Assembly: GCA_964618565.1 (NCBI GenBank)
Contig: CAZUBA010000041.1
Coordinates: 1 to 12,796 of the forward strand
DNA length: 12,796 nt
Reading direction: 5' to 3'
DNA from: STC-113 sp964618565
GTDB lineage: Bacteria > Patescibacteriota > Gracilibacteria > BD1-5 > UBA2023
In this document: positions 8,281 through 12,796 of the stretch, in pieces
How the letters are laid out: each line of letters starts with the position of its first letter
How positions within the stretch are numbered: position 1 is the stretch's first letter
Notes under the pieces: model-generated
Databases searched by the model: none
What the model saw: only the letters and a program-made list of their open reading frames with translations
What the model was told of the DNA's origin: nothing
Made by a program: the position numbers and the translations under genes

Positions 8281-8378
8281 TGACCCTCTAGTGAAGTCGA
8301 ATGGGTCGCTTTTGACTAATGAATATTGATTTCTGAAAAGGGATTTTTCGATTTCGCTACACTACACTGGAGAATGAC
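8281..8378. repeat. imperfect inverted repeat pair between atpF and ORF81
   Basis: The left part (8281-8307) reads TGACCCTCTAGTGAAGTCGA then ATGGGTC and can itself fold through GACCC/GGGTC. The right part (8340-8378), read on the other strand, begins GTCATTCTCCAGTGTAGTG and continues with AGCGAAATCGA, recognisably the same kind of element in inverted orientation. They fill most of the 131-bp gap after atpF. This layout parallels the clearer pair at 9406-9515. Confidence 0.6.
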
Positions 8379-8387
8379 ATGGACCAT

Positions 8388-8864
8388 TTAAACCTTCTCG
8401 TTTTCTAATGTTTTCTTGATGAAATCTTTATTAGCATCACTTTTTGTAAACATTTTTTCATTAACCTTTAGGGCCACGTCAAGCACTTTGCCTTTCAGTT
8501 CCGCATATAGGGTTTTTCTTTCATTTTCTATGTCAAGTTCAGCCTTTTTCTTTATCTTAGTCGCCTCACCCTTAGCCTCTTCGACTATTCATGTGGCTTC
8601 CTGCTTTGCAATTATTTCGGCATCTTTTTTGATAGAAACCGCATCTTTTTTTGCTGATTCAAGAATCACTTTTGCTTCATCCTTTGCTTCCTTCTTTATT
8701 TCTTCCATCTCTTTGTGAGCTACTTCAAGTTCCTTCCTTTTCTTTTCTTCTTTTTGAAGATAAGCTAGGTATGGTTTGACTAGGAATTTGTTCATCACAA
8801 AAATTATTATACAAATGTTAATGAACTGTATAATGAATGAACCAAGATTTACGAATGCATCCAT
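8388..8864 (-). CDS. atpF: F-type ATP synthase subunit b
   Basis: A 158-aa peripheral-stalk subunit of typical length. One membrane helix lies near the N-terminus (about residues 8-30, LGSFIIQFINICIIIFVMNKFL). A long, highly charged Glu/Lys/Ala-rich helix follows to about residue 125 (for example KEMEEIKKEAKDEAKVILES), the right-handed coiled-coil stalk typical of b, ending in a short C-terminal part where delta would bind (NEKMFTKSDANKDFIKKTLE). Only one glycine in the stalk is TGA, so most of this gene is also open under the standard code. The stop TAA is followed directly by an ATG, but that frame soon closes and derives from a repeat. It is separated from atpE by 244 bp of repeats. Confidence 0.93.
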
Positions 8865-8890
8865 GGTAAGAATTAGGATTTAAGAATTAA

Positions 8891-8958
8891 GTAGAGATAC
8901 AGGCATTGCCTTATCTAAAGGTTAGTTTAGATTTGTCATTCCTGCAGAGGCAGGAATC
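8891..8958. repeat. degenerate GTAGAGA element followed by GTCATTCC hairpin
   Basis: At about 8891-8918 GTAGAGATACAGGCATTGCC resembles the perfect inverted repeat at 7429-7457 with several changes. At 8935-8958 GTCATTCCTGCAGAGGCAGG runs on into AATC and forms a stem of ATTCCTGC (8938-8945) with GCAGGAAT (8950-8957) around a 4-nt loop. Both lie in the 244-bp atpE-atpF gap, which otherwise holds only AT-rich DNA and the element at 9049-9100. Confidence 0.75.
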
Positions 8959-9048
8959 TTCCTAATATCAAAATTAGCAACAAACCATATTATTATATCA
9001 TTTTTTCCTCTATCATTATTTAAAATATAAATGATGAGTATAATCTGT

Positions 9049-9100
9049 AGATTCCTGCCTCTACCCCAAGAGCACTTCCTTCGGACGGCAGGAATGACAG
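9049..9100. repeat. shorter diverged copy of the left-edge repeat
   Basis: TAGATTCCTGCCTCTACCCC and the following AAG-GCACTTCCT stretch match the hairpin half of the 102-bp repeats at 46-147 and 168-269, differing mainly in the loop (TTCGGAC in place of ATGGGCGC). The closing GCAGGAATGACAG is identical. Stem arms are ATTCCTGC (9051-9058) and GCAGGAAT (9088-9095). It starts its flank 8 bp past the atpE stop codon and could protect or terminate that message end. Confidence 0.85.
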
Positions 9101-9108
9101 TAAATTTA

Positions 9109-9321
9109 TTATAAGAATTTAAGGATCATTGCAATAACGAAAGCGAATATTCAAAGCGCTTCAGCAAAGGCGATAGCAAGAATCATTGTTGATTTGATTT
9201 CTCCGCTAGAAGCCGGATTTCTTCCGATTGCACTAAGAGCAGCAAAACCAATAAGACCGATAGCGATAGCTGGTCAGAATGCACCAAGTCAAAATGATAG
9301 TGCAATAGCAATTTCTTTCAT
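9109..9321 (-). CDS. atpE: F-type ATP synthase subunit c
   Basis: A 70-aa hairpin of two membrane helices that forms the rotor ring. Helix 1 (about 4-31) is LSFGLGAFGPAIAIGLIGFA; the polar loop carries the conserved R34-N-P36; helix 2 (about 44-68) carries the ion-binding carboxylate E54 in AFAEALGIFAF. The residues around E54 (A-L-G-I-F) and the lack of a glutamine in helix 1 resemble proton-type rings; sodium-type rings usually have Q in helix 1 and T/S after the Glu. TGA codes G11, G16 and G57. The length is slightly short for the family but complete. Large repeat-bearing gaps flank it on both sides (238 bp from atpB, 244 bp to atpF), which is unusual. Confidence 0.96.
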
Positions 9322-9405
9322 AAGTATTAATTTTAAAAAAGTAAAAAGGAAAACTTTGAGCGATTCTCAAAATCTCTACTTCTTATTTTTTAGCTTATTT
9401 CTTTC

Positions 9406-9515
9406 GTCATCCTGAGTGTAGCGAAGGATCCAGGATTAGAAAGGTTTACTTGTCTATTAGCTTCTTATTAATAAGTATTGATCAACACTGGATTCTTCGT
9501 TTCTCTCAGAATGAC
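9406..9515. repeat. long imperfect inverted repeat between atpB and atpE
   Basis: GTCATCCTGAGTGTAGCGAAGGATCCAG (28 bases written as arms 9406-9433) is matched in inverted orientation by 9488-9515, with about 22 of 28 positions agreeing. The loop is 54 bp. The arms are of the widespread GTCATCCTGAG...CGAAGGATC intergenic type. It dominates the 238-bp atpB-atpE gap; the rest is AT-rich with no ORF. In RNA it would form a long hairpin between two cistrons that need very different expression levels. Confidence 0.8.
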
Positions 9516-9559
9516 ACCGAATATCCTCCATTCACTCAACTCTTAACTCTCAATTCTTT

Positions 9560-10381
9560 CTAATGATGTTCTTCGATGGCTCATCTGAAATACATAGACG
9601 ACAGGATGAAAAATACGACAGCCTGAATAAGCGCCACGAATAATTCAAAGAACCAGAATGGCAGAACTATAAGCTCTCAGATTCTTAGTCCATATATATG
9701 AAGCATTCATCCAAGAAATGCCAGCATTGATATGAGTACTGCTCAGGCAAAGATATTTCAGAATAGACGAAGAGAAAGTGAGAGTGCTTTAACTATTTCT
9801 CAGATTGCATGAAGCCATCAAACAAATACATATACGCATTTTTCCATTATGTTCTCTCCCGTGAAGTTGAACAAGTATCACTTGATATATTTCGGCAATC
9901 ATCTTTTGAAGACTGCAACAAAATGAGAAATTATTATTATGCTAAGAGACAATGCAAATGTGGTATTAGGATCTGAATTTATAGGCCTAAGATATTCATG
10001 GAGACCTAATGAAGGGCCGGCAAATAGAAGTATCCAATCAAGAAATAGAGAGAAGACATTTGAAAGGAAGATAAAAATGAATAATCATCAGATCAGAAAC
10101 AAGGATCTTCTTGCAAATTTTTTATCTCAAATGAAGTCAGCTGCCATATCATACAGCAAACCAATAATTATAAGTCAAGTTGTCTTGAAGAATCATCCTT
10201 TCTTTTTGATTGAAATCTTAAAGAAATACAAAATAATAAAAAAAACAATCATGAAAATCCAGGTCGATAGGATTGTATTTGTAATTCAAAAGTGTATTCC
10301 GAGAATACTAAATTCGGTTCATTCGATGATTTGTCCCTGTATTGTGGGAATATGTGGTCAGGCTTTTTCTAGTATAGACAT
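9560..10381 (-). CDS. atpB: F-type ATP synthase subunit a
   Basis: A 273-aa membrane subunit forming the ion half-channels next to the c-ring. Several hydrophobic helices are visible: about 38-56, 66-82, 93-115, 141-158, 183-192, 209-230 and 238-262. The essential arginine is R205 in S-L-S-L-R-L-F-G-N-I-F-A-G, and the C-terminal signature is PFWFFELFVALIQAVVFFIL (241-260). TGA encodes the glycine of L-F-G-N and many others. The ATG at 10381 was chosen because TAA lies a few codons upstream; no Shine-Dalgarno is visible. It is the first gene of the ATP synthase cluster, with no atpI before it, and has a candidate promoter about 45 bp upstream. The antisense strand carries a chance 152-codon ORF that is only a shadow. 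Confidence 0.96.
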
Positions 10382-10426
10382 CAAAAATGATTTTTAATAT
10401 GTAACTTTCTTAACAAACAATGCAGT

Positions 10427-10455
10427 ATTATAGTAAAGATAAGTAAATATCAAAA
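10427..10455 (-). promoter_or_regulatory. candidate sigma-70-type promoter for the atp cluster
   Basis: On the minus strand TATAAT (10432-10427) lies 45 bp upstream of the atpB ATG. Upstream of it TTGATA (10453-10448) stands at 15-bp spacing, or TTTTGA (10455-10450) at 17-bp spacing, either usable as a -35 box. It lies in the 117-bp gap between the pilin-LamG gene and atpB, which is the natural place for a cluster promoter. Prediction only; the region is very AT-rich. Confidence 0.45.
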
Positions 10456-10473
10456 TTATTTTAAAATAATTTT
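10452..10473. terminator. 22-bp perfect AT palindrome
   Basis: AAAATTATTTT followed by AAAATAATTTT is an exact palindrome lying 26 bp after the stop codon of the pilin-LamG gene. It might be a weak terminator for that operon or an operator, since it overlaps the candidate -35 box of the atp promoter. It has no GC pairs, so a stable terminator hairpin is doubtful. Confidence 0.35.
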
Positions 10474-10498
10474 TTATTGCTAATTATCTTTTGAAATT

Positions 10499-11791
10499 TT
10501 ATTTTGATGCATTATAAAGATTTGTGATTTCCGTGTCAGAAAGGGCTCTTTTATATAATCTTGTTGCTCCGATATTTCAAAGGAATTGCTTATTTCATGA
10601 CGCTTCTCTTCAGATAGCCAGATTTAAGTTTGTAACTTGATTATTATTAACATTTCATGATTTTACCATTACTCAATCTATATATAATTTACTATTCGGA
10701 TTTGAATTTTCATCGTAAACAACTCATACATGATAAATCTTATTCAAATCCAATGCTTTGTCGGCAACAATAAATGAGCTTCATGATGATGTGTTATACG
10801 TTTCAAATAAAAGCTTATTAACTCAGCCAGAAAGATATAACCTGAATCAATAAGATGCATTTCAAGCTCACCCTCATCACCATTGATTCACAATTGTCTG
10901 GCTACCAAGGACAGAAGAGCTTATTTTTGATATAATAGTTTTTTTAGTTAGATTTTGCTTATACGAAGTTGTTATATTTCAATTCGTATTCATATTAAGC
11001 ATTTTATTTGACATGCTTATATTTCAGCTTAATGTTCAGTGGTTTCAATTTCAGCTAATATCAGCCAAATATCAATCAGATATAATTGTTTCCATATCCC
11101 AATATCATACTAAAGATGTATCATATTTGTAGGAGGCGTCTTCTAGGCCTTTTAAAATTATTAATTTGCTTCAACTTCATGTTATGCTATCCGTATTATT
11201 GAAATGAACTTTATATTCGGTGTTTGTTGTTGCAACGTCAATAGTTGTTCAGCTGAGCACTCATGGCATTTGTACAGGAATCGATGAAGAGCTGCTCAAT
11301 ATTATTCCCAATTCATCTCATCTTACAATTGCATACCTTCAAGAAAATGAACTGGAGTCTGCATTGGTAGGATTTCATATTCATGGGGCAAAAGATAAAG
11401 CCAAATTGCTACGGTCTTCTAAAAATCAAAGCAATTGAAATTTGCTCTGACTTTTGTTAGATGAATATGTGTAATAAGTAATTTTATCCAATGGGTCTTT
11501 TCATCCTTCTGACAATTTTATGATTTTTAATACATTTGCTCATGCGTATCATTGAAATCATATATGAATTCATGAGGCTGTAATTGATATTGAATCATCA
11601 GGCTTTGGGTATTTTCAAGCCATTGCATTGAATATTCATAGTCATTTGGAAATATTCGTCATATCTGATAATCGAGTTGAATCCCTAGCGCTAGCCGATT
11701 GACTCGAATATGATAGGAATGCAATAGTGGCGAGTATTGCCAACATTACTACTACTATTATAAGTTCTATTAAAGTAAATGCATTGTTCAT
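10499..11791 (-). CDS. type IV pilin-like protein fused to a LamG-like domain
   Basis: A 430-aa protein with TGA as glycine. Residues 1-25 are a class III prepilin signal: short leader M-N-N-A, then F-T-L-I-E with the conserved +5 glutamate (E9) and a hydrophobic helix (LIIVVVMLAILATIAF). Ala replaces the usual Gly at the cleavage site. Residues about 36-130 follow the pseudopilin pattern (R36-D-S-T-R-L-S-D, then GKYPKP and DPLDKITYYTYS). A Ser/Thr-rich region leads to a LamG/concanavalin A-like domain from about 224 to the end: SLVGYWDME, DISGNGNHG, KLYIDG and the closing GATRLYKRALSDTEITNLY. The likely role is a cell-surface fibre or pseudopilus component that binds a ligand, possibly carbohydrate (inference). 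An in-frame ATG at 11818, followed by AGAGGA, would give a 13-residue leader and is an alternative start. It follows the partial LamG gene by 42 bp. Confidence 0.85.
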
Positions 11792-11833
11792 AGAGTTAAT
11801 GGTTCCTCTATGGGTCATAAATGTTATTATAAA

Positions 11834-12796
11834 TTAAAATCAAATTGATTTGGCATGTTGTTTGATTTCCGAATCAGATAAAGCCCTATTATAAACTTTA
11901 ACATCATCGATTAATCCTATCGTTCAATTCCCTATATCCGATCATCTTTTTCAAATATGTAAGACATAATCTTTTATCGCTGTATTTACCGCCTCGGATA
12001 TAGGCTTGGTGGAATTACCTGAGTTAGGGTATGTCTTCATTTTATTTCAATTCAAGAATATTGTGATGTACGGTTTTGATGAATCAAATATCATAGTGAC
12101 GAATTTTGGTTTCCCTTCAGATTTATCGTATGGACAATAAGTTATCCTTCACCAAGCCAAATCAGGTTTTAATAACGGAACCAACATGGCTTTCGATCAA
12201 TCACAACTTGTTGTAGTATAGTAATCTGTAATAAACCAAGATCAAGTATTTGAATTTGCATTAGCCGATGATTCCGCCAATATTGTAAATATTCACACAG
12301 TTGGAGCTCTTGTGTCAGCAATAATCTCGATTGTTGCAGTGCTGCTTGATCAGTATTTTACGACTTGAGCAGTGTAAATCATGCTTGATCAACTGAAATA
12401 TAACCCTTTTCAATTAATGCCTCAAGTGCTAACAGGTAAGATATTACCGCTGAATACACCACTGTTTCCATTCCCGCTCAAATCCTTCAATTTTCAATCA
12501 GCAGTCAGTGTCTCCATATCCCAATATCATACCAAAGAATTGTCATAATCCTTTAGGCTCATATCTTTCTTCGCCACGCAATTATCCTTACTGGAGAAAT
12601 TATTCGTAGCAGATCAATCAAGCACGAAGCACACATCAGGATTATATATTCATCAGCTTGCTGAACTTGTAGAACCTGACAATATGAACAAGGATGGCAA
12701 ACTAGGATCGAGCATATAATTTCATTTTAATTGGACTATCTTGGAAGTTGTATCATCAGCACTTGCAATGATCTCGCTCATAGCAATGAAAGGATT
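11834..12796 (-). CDS. LamG-like domain protein, 5' end outside window
   Basis: The C-terminal 320 residues of a protein that continues past the right edge. The first 85 or so residues visible include two cysteines (in DVCFVLDG and KDNCVAKK), which could form a disulfide loop. Then SLVGYWDMETL, DLSGNGNSG, SGNI and the closing LIDDVKVYNRALSDSEI mark a LamG-like jelly-roll domain. It is a paralogue of the next gene: the domain starts with nearly the same words, and a 20-bp stretch is identical in DNA (12513-12532 versus 11091-11110). By analogy its missing N-terminus may be a prepilin, but that cannot be seen. It ends with TAA 15-42 bp before the next start, implying an operon. Confidence 0.82.

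Noticed and set aside
8349..8387. ATG immediately after the atpF stop, suggesting a coupled gene
   Set aside because: The frame closes with TAG after about two dozen codons and consists of the inverted-repeat element, so it is not a gene.
9939..10397. 152-codon plus-strand ORF, the longest standard-code ORF in the window
   Set aside because: It is the exact antisense of atpB, has no recognisable domain, and atpB in code 25 is unmistakable over the same bases.
11220..11438. Plus-strand ORF of 72 codons
   Set aside because: It lies antisense within the pilin-LamG gene and is a shadow; the minus-strand reading gives a coherent protein.

Overview
This window is a low-GC (roughly one third G+C by eye) bacterial segment in which every convincing gene lies on the minus strand. 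The decisive observation is that genes read correctly only if TGA is a sense codon for glycine. In-frame TGA falls on glycines that families conserve strictly: both P-loops of the F1 ATPase (AtpA GDRQTGKT, AtpD GGAGVGKT), the AtpD 'VVGDEH' and 'ILGMDEL' positions, the AtpB 'LRLFGNI' loop and the RNase H 'TDGG' motif. All sixteen genes end in TAA (10) or TAG (6), none in TGA. This is genetic code 25, known from Absconditabacteria (candidate division SR1) and Gracilibacteria (BD1-5), so the organism is almost certainly a member of one of these candidate phyla; the sequence alone does not tell me which. Under the standard code the genes appear as fragments of 64-100 codons.

Layout, in direction of transcription (right to left). 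At the right edge are two tandem genes for surface-type proteins ending in LamG-like (concanavalin A-fold) domains: the first is cut by the window edge, the second is a type IV pilin-like prepilin fused to LamG. Next comes a dispersed F-type ATP synthase cluster: atpB (a), atpE (c), atpF (b), an unrecognised 81-aa ORF, a short atpH (delta, 115 aa), atpA (alpha), an HD-domain hydrolase, atpG (gamma), an unrecognised 71-aa ORF overlapping an RNase HI gene, and atpD (beta). No epsilon gene (atpC) is present in the window. After atpD come a secreted protein of unknown function, an ASCH-domain protein whose start abuts its stop codon, and a MazG-type nucleotide pyrophosphohydrolase.

The membrane-sector half of the ATP synthase cluster (atpB to atpA) is unusually loose: each gap carries inverted-repeat elements of the GTCATTC...GAATGAC or GTAGAGAC...GTCTCTAC kind. 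The atpA-to-atpD half has short gaps but is interrupted by non-ATP-synthase genes. Other repeats are a 102-bp direct repeat present twice at the left edge and an eightfold 7-bp tandem repeat directly upstream of mazG. Almost no start codon has a recognisable Shine-Dalgarno sequence.

Functionally, the a/b/c subunits would form the membrane sector and alpha/beta/gamma/delta the catalytic sector of an F1Fo ATPase. The c subunit looks proton-type rather than sodium-type. The HD hydrolase, RNase HI, ASCH and MazG proteins are cytoplasmic nucleotide or nucleic-acid enzymes or binders with no obvious mechanistic link to the ATPase. The pilin-LamG proteins would act at the cell surface, plausibly in attachment, which fits the host-attached life style known for these phyla, but that is inference. 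No tRNA, rRNA, CRISPR array or mobile-element transposase was recognised.
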